Positions 41,773 through 50,390 of a DNA stretch of 64,000 bases are shown here, piece by piece. Source of the DNA: Agrobacterium tumefaciens. Lineage in GTDB: Bacteria; Pseudomonadota; Alphaproteobacteria; Rhizobiales; Rhizobiaceae. How positions within the stretch are numbered: position 1 is the stretch's first letter; each line of letters opens with the position of its first letter. The stretch spans positions 372,001 through 436,000 of the forward strand of contig NZ_SUPW01000003.1 of assembly GCF_013337285.1 (NCBI RefSeq), in the 5' to 3' direction. Made by a program: the position numbers and the translations under genes. The notes beneath the pieces are model-generated. The model was not told the origin of the DNA. It saw only the letters and a list, made by a program, of their open reading frames with translations, and did no database searches.

Positions 41773-42654
41773 TCAGCGCCCCCCTGCCCCGGCCGCGCCG
41801 AAGAATTTCAGCTGCACGGCGTAAAAAGTGAGTGTCACCACCAGCAGCACCAGTGCGGCGGCCCCGCCCATGCCCCAGTTGACGAGCGACTGCACGAATT
41901 GCGCGATGAGTTCGGCCAGCATCATGTTCGCCGTGCCGCCGAGCAGCGCCGGGGTGACGAAATAACCGAGCGACATGACGAAGACCATCAGCGCGCCGGA
42001 GATCATGCCGGGTGCGGCGAGTGGAATGAGCACACGGGTCAGCGCCTGCCAGCTGGTTGCGCCGCACAGCGACGCCGCCTGGAGAATGGCGGGATCGATC
42101 TTGCGGATGACGCCATAGAGCGGGATGATGATGAAAGGCAGCATGATATAGGTCATGCCGATCGTCACGCCGGTAAGATTGTTGACCAGCGCCAGCGGCT
42201 GATCGATGATACCCAAACCCATCAGCGTCTTGTTGACGACGCCCGTGCGCTGCAACAGCACCATCCATGCATAGGTGCGCGCCAGAAGGTTGGTCCACAT
42301 CGACAGAAGCAATATCGCGAAAACGATGGAGGCAAGCCGCGTCGGCATGATGGCAAGCGCCCAGGCAACCGGAAAACCGATCACCAGTGACACAAGCGTG
42401 ACCAGTGCTGACACCGCGAAGGTGTTGAAGAAAATCTTCAGATAGGTGGAGCTGCCCAGCAGTGCCGCATAGTTGCCAAAGCCGAAGACGGGTTCGGTGA
42501 CGCTGCGCGACAGCAGGATCAGAACCGGAACGACAAAGAACAGGACAAGCAGAACCAGCGCCGGCAGGGTGGCGGCAAAATTGCCGGGCCGGACGGGCAT
42601 TCGCGCCGTCGCCTTCGTGCTGACTGTTTCATCGGTTAGCGAGACCATGTCCAA
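41773..42654 (-). CDS. ABC importer permease (PotB type)
   Basis: Protein of 293 residues, about six membrane helices, EAA loop ILQAASLCGATSWQALTRVL. It forms the translocation pore with the following permease. The N-terminal extension of about 25 polar residues is common in PotB-like proteins. It lies 53 bases after the binding-protein gene. Confidence 0.92.
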   Translation of the reverse strand: MDMVSLTDETVSTKATARMPVRPGNFAATLPALVLLVLFFVVPVLILLSRSVTEPVFGFGNYAALLGSSTYLKIFFNTFAVSALVTLVSLVIGFPVAWALAIMPTRLASIVFAILLLSMWTNLLARTYAWMVLLQRTGVVNKTLMGLGIIDQPLALVNNLTGVTIGMTYIMLPFIIIPLYGVIRKIDPAILQAASLCGATSWQALTRVLIPLAAPGMISGALMVFVMSLGYFVTPALLGGTANMMLAELIAQFVQSLVNWGMGGAAALVLLVVTLTFYAVQLKFFGAAGAGGR

Positions 42655-42707
42655 ACCTCCCCGGACGTGGAAAATCGCGCGGGCGTTTCGCTGCCCGCGC
42701 CGTTATC

Positions 42708-43718
42708 TTATTTCGCCTGCCAGGCGTACCAACGCTCGCCGATTTCATCGCGGTGCTGCGCCCAGTAGCCCATATCGGCATCGACCTGGCTTGCGGTCTG
42801 CTGGTCCGGCAGGGTTTTCGCCGTTTCCGGATCCATCAGCTTGGCGGATTCGATGTTAACAGGAGCGTAGCCCGTCGCGGTCGCCATATCCGCCTGCGCC
42901 TGCGCGGAGGTGGCGAGTGCGATGAACTTCATCGCCGCATCCTTGTTCTTCGTTCCCTTGGGCACGACGAGGGAATCCGCTGCGGTGATGTTCTGTTCCC
43001 AGGAGGTCTCCACCTTCACGCCGCTCTTCTCGAGCGCCGTCATGCGGCCGTTCCAGACGCTGCCGAAGGGCGCTTCCGCCGATGCGATCAGCTGCTGCGA
43101 CTGCGCCCCACCAGACCACCAGATGATATCGAATTTGATGGTATCCAGCTTCTTGAAAGCGCGGTCGAGATCAAGCGGATAAAGCTTTTCGGCGGCCACA
43201 CCGTCGGCCAGAAGCGCAGCTTCTATCACGCCCGGTGCGGACCACTTGTAGAAGGTGCGCTTGCCGGGAAATTTAGCCGTATCGAACAGATCAGCCCAGC
43301 TTTTCGGGCAGGCGGCCACGGCGTCGACATTGCAGCCGATGACGAAGGAATAATAGAAGCTGCCGACGGAATAATCCGTCACGAAACGCGGATCGAGCTT
43401 CGTCTTGTCGATGACGGCGAAATCGAGCTTCTCCAGCAGGCCCGTCGGCCCGGCCTGCGCGGCATAGTCGCCTTCGACATCGACCACATCCCATGTCACG
43501 CCGTTTGCCTCGACCATGGCCTTCAGCTTGCCATAGTCGGTCGGGCCGTCCTGAAGCACGTTGATGCCGCTCGACACCATGAATTTTTCGGCCCAGGCCG
43601 CCTTCTGGGCGTCCTGCGTGGTTCCTCCCCAGCTGGAAAAAACCAGATCATTCGCCTGTGCAGCTGCACCGAGGGCGAAAAGTGCTGCGCATGTCGTCAA
43701 TACCAGTTTCGATCTCAT
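42708..43718 (-). CDS. ABC importer substrate-binding protein (PotD-like)
   Basis: Protein of 336 residues with a classic signal peptide (MRSKLVLTTCAALFALGAAA, cleaved near QAND) and a periplasmic binding fold of the extracellular solute-binding 1/8 type (LVFSSWGGTTQDAQKAAW near the mature start). It captures the substrate for the adjacent permeases. Aromatic residues in FYKWSAPG and DIIWWSGGAQSQQ could form a cation-binding box, as in polyamine or betaine binders; that is inference. It is transcribed from the same strand as the degradation enzymes 57 bases upstream. Confidence 0.91.
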   Translation of the reverse strand: MRSKLVLTTCAALFALGAAAQANDLVFSSWGGTTQDAQKAAWAEKFMVSSGINVLQDGPTDYGKLKAMVEANGVTWDVVDVEGDYAAQAGPTGLLEKLDFAVIDKTKLDPRFVTDYSVGSFYYSFVIGCNVDAVAACPKSWADLFDTAKFPGKRTFYKWSAPGVIEAALLADGVAAEKLYPLDLDRAFKKLDTIKFDIIWWSGGAQSQQLIASAEAPFGSVWNGRMTALEKSGVKVETSWEQNITAADSLVVPKGTKNKDAAMKFIALATSAQAQADMATATGYAPVNIESAKLMDPETAKTLPDQQTASQVDADMGYWAQHRDEIGERWYAWQAK

Positions 43719-43775
43719 GTTCCCTTACTCCGTTTTAGAGCTTGTCGTTGGCATGCACGTCGCGACCGGCGGCTT

Positions 43776-44090
43776 TCAGTTGAGCGGTGAAAAACGCGCC
43801 GGCTTCATGATCTTGTTTTCGGCGACTTCGATGAGGTCGCGGATTTTCGGCAGAAACGACAACCAGCGCGGATCAGCCATCAGCTTCGCGCGTCGCTCCT
43901 CGCGGTCATCAAGGCTCGCAAAAGCCCAGATATGAACAATTTCGTTGATCGGGCCGATCTCGGAAAAGAAGTAACCCACCAATTCGCCGAGATGGCTTTT
44001 CTGGATTTCGATACCCTCTTCTTCCACGACCTTGAGATAGGCCGGGATGGCGCCGTTCTTCAGCCTGTAGGTGCGTATCTCGTAAAACAT
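43776..44090 (-). CDS. NIPSNAP-family protein
   Basis: Protein of 104 residues starting MFYEIRTYRLKNGAIPAYLK, with EIGPINEIVHIWAFASLDDR, typical of the NIPSNAP dimeric alpha-beta barrel family. The biochemical role is not established; bacterial members lie in degradation operons and may be small isomerases, monooxygenase helpers or intermediate-binding proteins. It sits four bases after the aldehyde dehydrogenase and just ahead of the importer genes, so it is part of the same transcript. Confidence 0.82.
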   Translation of the reverse strand: MFYEIRTYRLKNGAIPAYLKVVEEEGIEIQKSHLGELVGYFFSEIGPINEIVHIWAFASLDDREERRAKLMADPRWLSFLPKIRDLIEVAENKIMKPARFSPLN

Positions 44091-44094
44091 CGGC

Positions 44095-45561
44095 TCACCG
44101 CATCACGAAAGGATCGGGGATCGGGTCGTCGGAGGTGCGCAGCCATATGGTCTTGGTACGCGTATAATCGAGCGCCGCCGCAATCCCGCCTTCGCGTCCA
44201 TCACCTGAGAGGCCAAAGCCGCCGAAAGGCGCGATCGGCGAGACGGCGCGATAGGTGTTTACCCAGACGATGCCGGCGCGGATCGCCTTCATCAGCCGGT
44301 GGGCACGCGTCAGGTTCTGCGTGAAGACGCCGGAGGCGAGGCCATAAACCGTGTCATTGGCGAGCGCGATGGCTTCCGCCTCGGTTTCAAACGAAACAAC
44401 CGAAAGAACGGGACCGAAAAATTCCTTTTCCATGGAGGGTGAACGGATGCCGTCGCAATCGAGAATGGTCGGCCGATAGAAATAGCCGTCGCCATCGACA
44501 GACGCGCCGCCCGTCATCACTTTCGCACCGGCATCCACGGAGGCGGAAACCAGCGAGACGATGTGCTGGCGCTGGCGCTCCGTCGCCAACGGCCCCACTT
44601 CCGTCGCCATATCCAGCGGCGAGCCAATGCGGATTGCCTCAGCCTTCGCCGCCAAAATCTCGAGGAAACGGTCCTTGACGCTTTTTTCGATAATCAGGCG
44701 CGATCCGGCAACGCAGCTCTGGCCGGTCGCGGCAAAAATGCCCGCCACCTGCGCATTGGCGGCGCTTTCGAGATCAGCATCGGCGAAAACGAGGATCGGC
44801 GACTTGCCGCCGAGTTCCAGCGAGGTGGAGGCAAGGTTTTCAGCCGAATTGCGAACGATGTGACGCGCCGTTTCCGGGCCGCCGGTAAAGGCGATATGGG
44901 CCACCTTCGGATGGGTGGTGAGCGCATTACCGCAGGACGCGCCAAAACCGGTGACGATATTGACGACGCCGGCGGGAAAACCGGCCTCGTGCACAAGACG
45001 CGCAAATTCCAGCAGCGGTGCCGGTCCGTCTTCCGACGCCTTGACGACGAGGGTGCAGCCGGCGGCCAGCGCCGGGCCGATCTTGACGGCGGCGAGAAAC
45101 AGCTGACTGTTCCACGGCACGATGGCCGCCACCACGCCAACGGGTTCACGCCGCAGCCAGACATCCATATCCGGCTTGTCGATGGGCAGATAGGCGCCCT
45201 CGATCTTGTCAGCAAGCCCGGCATAATAACGGTAGTAGTCCGCGACATAGGCGATCTGTGCCGACGTCTCGCGAATGATCTTGCCGGTATCGCGGGTTTC
45301 AAGTTCGGCAAGCGTCTTGGCATTTTCGGCAACCAGATCAGCCAGCCGGTAAAGCAGCTTGCCGCGCTGGGTCGCCGTCAGTTTCGACCAGGCGGCATCC
45401 TCGTAAAGCGCCCGATGCGCGGCCTCGACCGCGCAGCTGACATCCGCCTCGCGGCTTTCAGGCATGTCCGCCCAGGGCGCGCCGGTTGCCGGGTCGAGGC
45501 TGGAAAAGCTCGCCTCACCATTCTCGAAACGTCCGTCGATATAGCATTGAAAACGGCGCAT
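44095..45561 (-). CDS. Aldehyde dehydrogenase (TgnC-like by context)
   Basis: Protein of 488 residues with the full aldehyde dehydrogenase set: catalytic Cys near 282 (GQSCVAGSRLII), Glu in LELGGKSPILVF, and the NAD-binding PWNSQLF and GFGASCGNAL segments. It lies between the NIPSNAP and monooxygenase genes, three bases from the latter. In the trigonelline pathway TgnC oxidises the hydroxybutyrolactone/semialdehyde formed by ring cleavage to an N-methylformamido-methylene succinate; position and family fit this role. The general family assignment is certain, the substrate is not. Confidence 0.88.
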   Translation of the reverse strand: MRRFQCYIDGRFENGEASFSSLDPATGAPWADMPESREADVSCAVEAAHRALYEDAAWSKLTATQRGKLLYRLADLVAENAKTLAELETRDTGKIIRETSAQIAYVADYYRYYAGLADKIEGAYLPIDKPDMDVWLRREPVGVVAAIVPWNSQLFLAAVKIGPALAAGCTLVVKASEDGPAPLLEFARLVHEAGFPAGVVNIVTGFGASCGNALTTHPKVAHIAFTGGPETARHIVRNSAENLASTSLELGGKSPILVFADADLESAANAQVAGIFAATGQSCVAGSRLIIEKSVKDRFLEILAAKAEAIRIGSPLDMATEVGPLATERQRQHIVSLVSASVDAGAKVMTGGASVDGDGYFYRPTILDCDGIRSPSMEKEFFGPVLSVVSFETEAEAIALANDTVYGLASGVFTQNLTRAHRLMKAIRAGIVWVNTYRAVSPIAPFGGFGLSGDGREGGIAAALDYTRTKTIWLRTSDDPIPDPFVMR

Positions 45562-45564
45562 CGT

Positions 45565-46605
45565 TTACTCCTTGAAAGCCGGCATGACATCGGAAAGAAA
45601 GCGCTCCAGCGAGGCCTTCTTCCGCTCGAAGCTCATGCCGGTATCGATCCAGAAAGAATATTCGTCATAACCCATGGCCTCATAGGCTTTGAGCCGGGTA
45701 ATGACCTCATCGGCACCACCGACGACATTGTTCTTGCGCATGACATTACCGGACAGCATGGCGTTCCCGGCAATATCCTCCGGTGCAATGCGCTCGATCA
45801 GACCCTGATGAACCGGCTTTTCGTTTTTGAACCACGCGAAGAAATAATTGTAATAGACGCTCATCTCATGGGCCGCCTGCGCGATATCGGCTTCATCGGA
45901 ACCGACATAGGTGTGGCGCAGCAGCATGATTTTCGGCCGCTGTTTTTCCGGGTTTTTGGCGCAGGCGTCGTTGAAGCGGCCCATCAGGGTTTCCACCTCG
46001 TCGTCGCCCTGCCAGAGCGGCGTCACCTGCACATTGCAATCGTTGGCAACGGCAAATTCATGCGAATTCGGATCGCGCGCCGCCACCCAGATTGGCGGGA
46101 ACGGCTGCTGTAGCGGTTTGGGGGCAGAGGTTGTGGCCGGAAATTTGAAGAACTCGCCGTCATGGGCATAGTCGCCCGCCCACACACCTTTGATGGCAGG
46201 GATCAATTCACGCATCCGCTGGCCCGCACCCCAGGCATCGAGGCCGGGAAGCAGCCGCTCGTACTCGAACGAATAGGCGCCGCGTGCGATGCCGATATCG
46301 AGACGGCCATCACAAATGAGGTCCGTCATCGCCGCTTCGCCGGCAAGTTTGATCGGATGCCAGAAAGGCGCGATCACCGTACCGGTACCAAGACGCGCCG
46401 TTTTCGTGCGTCGCGCCAGATCGGCGATGGTCACGAAGGGGTTCGGAGCGATGGTGAAATCCATGCCGTGATGTTCGCCGGTCCAGATGGCATGCATGCC
46501 GCCACGGTCAGCGATTTCGCAGAGCGTCACGAACTCCTCATAGAGCGTCTTGTGATCCTGCGAGGCGTCCAGCCGTTCCATATGAACGAAGAGGGAAAAT
46601 TTCAT
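45565..46605 (-). CDS. Luciferase-family FMN-dependent monooxygenase (TgnB-like by context)
   Basis: Protein of 346 residues, bacterial-luciferase-like TIM barrel. Seen: MKFSLFVHMERLDASQ start, IWTGEHHGMDF, LGTGTVIAPFWHP, RLDIGIARGAYSFEYERLLP and PPIWVAARDPNSHEFAV. It needs reduced flavin, supplied by the reductase gene that overlaps its start by four bases. Such two-component oxygenases open N-heterocyclic rings (trigonelline in TgnAB) or cleave other C-N and C-C bonds. With the downstream aldehyde dehydrogenase and upstream hydrolase, ring cleavage of an N-methylpyridine carboxylate is the best-supported inference. Confidence 0.88.
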   Translation of the reverse strand: MKFSLFVHMERLDASQDHKTLYEEFVTLCEIADRGGMHAIWTGEHHGMDFTIAPNPFVTIADLARRTKTARLGTGTVIAPFWHPIKLAGEAAMTDLICDGRLDIGIARGAYSFEYERLLPGLDAWGAGQRMRELIPAIKGVWAGDYAHDGEFFKFPATTSAPKPLQQPFPPIWVAARDPNSHEFAVANDCNVQVTPLWQGDDEVETLMGRFNDACAKNPEKQRPKIMLLRHTYVGSDEADIAQAAHEMSVYYNYFFAWFKNEKPVHQGLIERIAPEDIAGNAMLSGNVMRKNNVVGGADEVITRLKAYEAMGYDEYSFWIDTGMSFERKKASLERFLSDVMPAFKE

Positions 46606-47540
46606 GGGTTTGCCGCCTTCATGGAGATGGGATGGACCTTGCCGGCGGTCTCGTTACCGACATAAACGCCGAAATTGCCGATCGAACTTTCCAGCACGAA
46701 ACGATTGACGATATCCGCAGTCGCGCCGGAATCGAATGTTGCGCCACTCAGTGCGGCAGGCGACAGGAAACGGCCCTGACGCGGCGCGTCGTCACCATCG
46801 GCAAGCGCGTGGTAGACGATATGCTGGCGTCCATCCGCCTTGTTTTCAAAAACCGAGTAGAGAAAGCCCGTCTTGACGGAGAGCCCGGTCAATTCTTCCA
46901 GCCGCGATGTCAGCGCTGCGACCGGATCGCCGCCTGCAACGAGGCAGCCGGGCAGCGACAGCACATCATCCCCAACGAGGTAGATTTCACCGCGCCGTTC
47001 AAGAACCGCGCCAACGGCAATTTCACCCTCAGCCGCTGCCGACACCGCCTTGGCGGCCAGCATCGGTGTGAAATAACCGCCCCGCGCATAACCGAGGCCG
47101 TTCAGGCCGCTATTCTCGAAGGCGCCGATACGGCCGAGCAGGATGACATGGTCACCCGCCTGGATAACCTCCTGCATCGCGCATTCAAACCAGGCCGCGA
47201 CATCGGCAAAGACCGGCGAACCCTGCGGCGCATCCGACCACACAGCGGCGGCAAAGCGGTCTTCCACCGGCCGGGCGAAAGTGTTGGACAGGTCTTTCTG
47301 GCTTTCCGACAAAATATTGACGGCAAAGTTTTTCGCGCCGGTCATCGTCGCAAAGTTGCGCGAGGTGCGGGCAAGGCAGATCAAAAGCAGCGACGGATCG
47401 AGCGAGACGGACGTGAAGGAATTGGCGGTGAAGCCGATGGGGTGTCCCGCATCATCCCGCGTGGTCACAATCGTGACGCCCGTCACGAAAGCGCCGAATG
47501 CATCGCGCAAAGCGCGTGGGTCAAGCGTTGCAACAGTCAT
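46602..47540 (-). CDS. Flavin reductase with C-terminal Nudix-like extension (TgnA-like by context)
   Basis: Protein of 312 residues. The first 165 or so form a flavin reductase domain (FGAFVTGVTIVTTRDDAGHP, FTSVSLDPSLLLICLA, FAVNILSESQ) that reduces FMN with NAD(P)H for the partner oxygenase. The C-terminal 140 residues are a separate domain; GEIYLVGDDVLSLPGC and SRLEELTGLSVKTGFLYSVF resemble a Nudix fold in which the catalytic Glu set is incomplete. The gene overlaps both neighbours by four bases. The extension is unusual for a short-chain flavin reductase and may sense or dock. Confidence 0.86.
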   Translation of the reverse strand: MTVATLDPRALRDAFGAFVTGVTIVTTRDDAGHPIGFTANSFTSVSLDPSLLLICLARTSRNFATMTGAKNFAVNILSESQKDLSNTFARPVEDRFAAAVWSDAPQGSPVFADVAAWFECAMQEVIQAGDHVILLGRIGAFENSGLNGLGYARGGYFTPMLAAKAVSAAAEGEIAVGAVLERRGEIYLVGDDVLSLPGCLVAGGDPVAALTSRLEELTGLSVKTGFLYSVFENKADGRQHIVYHALADGDDAPRQGRFLSPAALSGATFDSGATADIVNRFVLESSIGNFGVYVGNETAGKVHPISMKAANP

Positions 47541-48397
47541 TGCGGCTCCTCCTCTTCAGCCAGCCATTCGGCCATCAATGCATTGACAGTTTCAGGTGCG
47601 GTCAGATTGACCATGTGCCGGTGGGCATCGACGATGCGAGCGTAACCGCGCGGCGTGATCGCCGCCATCTGCTCGGCCATCAGCGGCGTCGAATTAGGGT
47701 CATCAGAACCAGTCAGAAAAAGCGCCGGGCAGGTGACCGAGGGCCAGCGATCCGCATAGGTCTCGTCCCCGCCCGCAAATGCGGTATAGGCGACCGCGTA
47801 ACCTTCCGGATCGACCATATCCAGCCAGCCCCGCGTCAATTCCCGCGCGTGCAGGCTTTTGGGATCGTCGCCGAACCAGCGCAGCAACGGGCCTTCCTTG
47901 TCCACGCCGGTGGTGCGGATCGATGCCGCGCGGGCAAGAACCGCAGCCTTCGCCACCGGATCACGGCGATAGACACCGTTCAGATAACCGACGCGTGCAA
48001 TGCGATCGCCGAAGGTCGCAGCGGCCCCGCCGGAAATCAGCGCACCCATGGAATGCCCGGCAACATTGGCGCGCGTAATCCGCATATCGTCAAGAAACCG
48101 GCCGAACCAGCCGACGAAATCCGTAAGCGTGCTACCGGCGGGCAGACGCTCGCTGCCGCCATGCCCCGGCATATCGACAGCGATGACGCGGTGCGTTCTG
48201 GAAAACACCTCGATCTGCGGTTCCCACGCTTCGAGCCGCATTCCCACACCGTGGATGAGGATCAGATCCTCACCGGCACCGGCCTCGAAATAGGCCGCCC
48301 CGCTCTCGGTCGTCTTGCGAGGGAGCGCGGCAGCACCTGCCTTTGCAACATTGACCGATGATGTGGTTGCCGCCTCCTGCATTTGCATAGCCCTCAA
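47537..48397 (-). CDS. Alpha/beta hydrolase (TgnD-like by context)
   Basis: Protein of 286 residues with the alpha/beta hydrolase core: oxyanion motif LILIHGVGMRLEAWE, nucleophile Ser near 115 in AGHSMGALISGG, acid in FLTGSDDPNSTP, and His near 258 in DAHRHMVNLTAPE. Its ATG overlaps the DUF1185 stop. In related pathways (trigonelline TgnD; 2-(acetamidomethylene)succinate hydrolase of vitamin B6 breakdown) such an enzyme splits the amidomethylene-succinate into succinate semialdehyde, formate or acetate, CO2 and the amine. Here the amine would be methylamine, matching genes downstream. The first 30 residues are low-complexity. Confidence 0.88.
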   Translation of the reverse strand: MRAMQMQEAATTSSVNVAKAGAAALPRKTTESGAAYFEAGAGEDLILIHGVGMRLEAWEPQIEVFSRTHRVIAVDMPGHGGSERLPAGSTLTDFVGWFGRFLDDMRITRANVAGHSMGALISGGAAATFGDRIARVGYLNGVYRRDPVAKAAVLARAASIRTTGVDKEGPLLRWFGDDPKSLHARELTRGWLDMVDPEGYAVAYTAFAGGDETYADRWPSVTCPALFLTGSDDPNSTPLMAEQMAAITPRGYARIVDAHRHMVNLTAPETVNALMAEWLAEEEEPQ

Positions 48398-48996
48398 ACG
48401 CCGGCCGGATTGGTGACATCCTGACCAAGATCCTTCAGATCCTGATACCGGTCACCGATGCGGTGGTGGGGCCGGCCGCCGACGGAAGCGCCGAGTGCGA
48501 CGACGATCTCGTCCGCAGCCGGAGCGTCCGGAACGGAGGTCTGGATGGTCAGATAATGCGAACGACGGCCTTCATCGTTCTTGTCCATCAACGGGATCAT
48601 GATCGGCGCATTGCCTGGACCACGGGTGTTGCAGAAGGCGAGATAGGACTTGGCGCCAACCGCGTGACGATAATGATTGCCGAAACGCAGCGTGTGGATG
48701 AGTGCGGAAGCGTGTTCGATCTCGCCATCCAGCCCGACAACCGCTGCCTTGCCATAGGCCTCCACCGCCTCTCCGGAACCGACGGCATCGAGGATCATCT
48801 TGGTCAGCAATTCACCCAGCACCGGCGCGCCCGCATGAATTTCCGGCTTCAGATTTTCCACGAAGCCTTTGCCAGCCCATGGATTTTTCACGACCGCGAT
48901 GGCGGTGAACAGCTTCAAAGGCGTCGCGGCAGCCTTGCCTCCCTCAATCAACGTCGTTTCGACCTGTAGCAGGGTCTTGCGGATCTGGATGGACAT
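48394..48996 (-). CDS. DUF1185 (amino acid synthesis family) protein
   Basis: Protein of 200 residues of the AA_synth/DUF1185 family, recognised from MSIQIRKTLLQVETTLIEGG, AIVVKNPWAGK and the conserved C-terminal VALGASVGGRPHHRIGDR. Structures exist for the family, but no reaction is firmly assigned to it. It is the first gene of the 10.6-kb catabolic operon, with GGAGAAA before ATG 48996 and an operator/promoter just upstream. Its place ahead of the hydrolase suggests a dedicated step, not part of the Acinetobacter tgn set as I know it. Confidence 0.85.
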   Translation of the reverse strand: MSIQIRKTLLQVETTLIEGGKAAATPLKLFTAIAVVKNPWAGKGFVENLKPEIHAGAPVLGELLTKMILDAVGSGEAVEAYGKAAVVGLDGEIEHASALIHTLRFGNHYRHAVGAKSYLAFCNTRGPGNAPIMIPLMDKNDEGRRSHYLTIQTSVPDAPAADEIVVALGASVGGRPHHRIGDRYQDLKDLGQDVTNPAGV

Positions 48997-49023
48997 GCGT
49001 GCTTTCTCCGTAAATATGATAGC

Positions 49024-49053
49024 TTATGGTATGCCATAATACAAAACTGTCAA
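49024..49053 (-). promoter_or_regulatory. Promoter and GntR-type operator of the catabolic operon
   Basis: Plus-strand TTATGGTATGCCATAA (49024-49039), almost perfectly palindromic. On the minus strand TTGACA (49053-49048) and TACCAT (49031-49026) form a -35/-10 pair with a 16-base spacer, so the operator overlaps the -10. The same sequence with one change stands before the amino-acid ABC operon. Confidence 0.72.
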
Positions 49054-49113
49054 GTGCCAGACATGCGCCGTTGAAAAATGGCACATTAGGCAGTTTTTCC
49101 AGTGGCTTACGTT

Positions 49114-50292
49114 TTAGAAATCGTCGATGCTGCCGTCATAGGCCAGTTCATAGAGACGCGTCATTTCGGGTGGCGTTGGGACACGCGGGTTGTTGGCCGG
49201 CGTGCCGGAAGCAAGACCCTGACGCACCATTTCCGGCAGAAGCTCGAAATAGCGGCTCTTATCGATGCCGAACTCCTGCGGGGTCGGCACCTTCAGCCGT
49301 TTGTTCAGGCCGATGAAGGCCTCCACCAGCTTGGTGCCGGCGACCCGGTCGCTGTCCGTGGCGGCAGCACAGCCCAGCGCACGGGCGGCGGCGGCATACT
49401 GCGGCAGAGCGGAATTCAGCGAAAACTGCGTGACCAGCGGCAACACCATCGCATTCGACATGCCGTGCGGCACGTGGAAAAAAGCCCCGACCGGCCGGCT
49501 AAGGCCATGGATCAGCGCTGTCGATGTATTAGAGACCGCAAGACCGGCATGGGTCGCGCCCAGCATCATCGCTTCGCGCGCATCCCGGTCATCAGGGTTA
49601 TCAGCCACTTTTTCGAGATTTGCCCCGATCAGTTTCAGCGCGGAAAGCGCCAGTGCCTCGGAATGGGGGTTGCCGTTGCGGTTGACCAGCGCTTCCAGCG
49701 CGTGGGTCAGCGCATCGATACCGGTATCGACCGTAACCCGGTAAGGGCAGGTCAGCGTCAGCTCGTAATCGATGATGGCGGCGACAGGCAAAGCGGCGGT
49801 GCCAAGGATCAGCATTTTTTCGCTTGCCACCGTATCCGTCACAACGGCGGCGCGGGTCACTTCCGATCCGGTTCCGGCGGTCGTGGGGATGGCAATCACC
49901 GGCATGACGGCGAAATCCACGATCCGTGGCACCTTCAGGGCACGCAGCTCTTCGCCGCTGGTCGCGACGATGGCAGCCGCTTTTGCGGTATCGATGGCGC
50001 TGCCGCCGCCGAGTGCCACGAGACCATCATGACCGCCATCTGAAATGCGTTTCACCAAAGCGGCGATCGAAATGTCCGTCGGGTCTTCCACGACATCGGC
50101 GAAAATGGCGGCTTCGATGCCTTCGCCACTAAGCGCCTGCAAAAGTGTATCGGCATGGCCGAGCTTTTGCATGACCGGGTCGCAGACCAGCAAGGGGCGA
50201 GAGACCCCCAGTGATTTCAGCACAGCCGGCAATCGGAAACGACTGCCGCCGCCGATCAGCATTTCACGGGGCATCAGGACACGGTTTATCAT
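49114..50292 (-). CDS. Iron-containing alcohol dehydrogenase
   Basis: Protein of 392 residues, group III Fe-ADH. NAD-binding GGGSAIDTAKA, IPTTAGTGSEVTRAA, and metal-ligand motifs GIDALTHALEAL and HGLSRPVGAFFHVPHG. It interconverts an alcohol and aldehyde (or reduces an enone such as maleylacetate). A 4-hydroxybutyrate/succinate semialdehyde role would fit the operon downstream but is not shown. It is 117 bases upstream of the catabolic operon on the same strand and 98 bases downstream of the polar amino acid importer, and has its own ribosome site (GGAGAA). Confidence 0.88.
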   Translation of the reverse strand: MINRVLMPREMLIGGGSRFRLPAVLKSLGVSRPLLVCDPVMQKLGHADTLLQALSGEGIEAAIFADVVEDPTDISIAALVKRISDGGHDGLVALGGGSAIDTAKAAAIVATSGEELRALKVPRIVDFAVMPVIAIPTTAGTGSEVTRAAVVTDTVASEKMLILGTAALPVAAIIDYELTLTCPYRVTVDTGIDALTHALEALVNRNGNPHSEALALSALKLIGANLEKVADNPDDRDAREAMMLGATHAGLAVSNTSTALIHGLSRPVGAFFHVPHGMSNAMVLPLVTQFSLNSALPQYAAAARALGCAAATDSDRVAGTKLVEAFIGLNKRLKVPTPQEFGIDKSRYFELLPEMVRQGLASGTPANNPRVPTPPEMTRLYELAYDGSIDDF

Positions 50293-50390
50293 TGCGGTTC
50301 TCCGCCACTCTTATTCTGCGTTGTTCGGAACGGCTAAAGGCCCTATGACCTGAAACGGAATATCGCTATCCGGCTCAGGCCGAGATGAGC

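Noticed and set aside
49048..49070. Sigma-54 promoter (TGGCAC near 49054) before the catabolic operon
   Set aside because: The -12 TTGC element is missing at the required spacing; the TTGACA/TACCAT pair is better.
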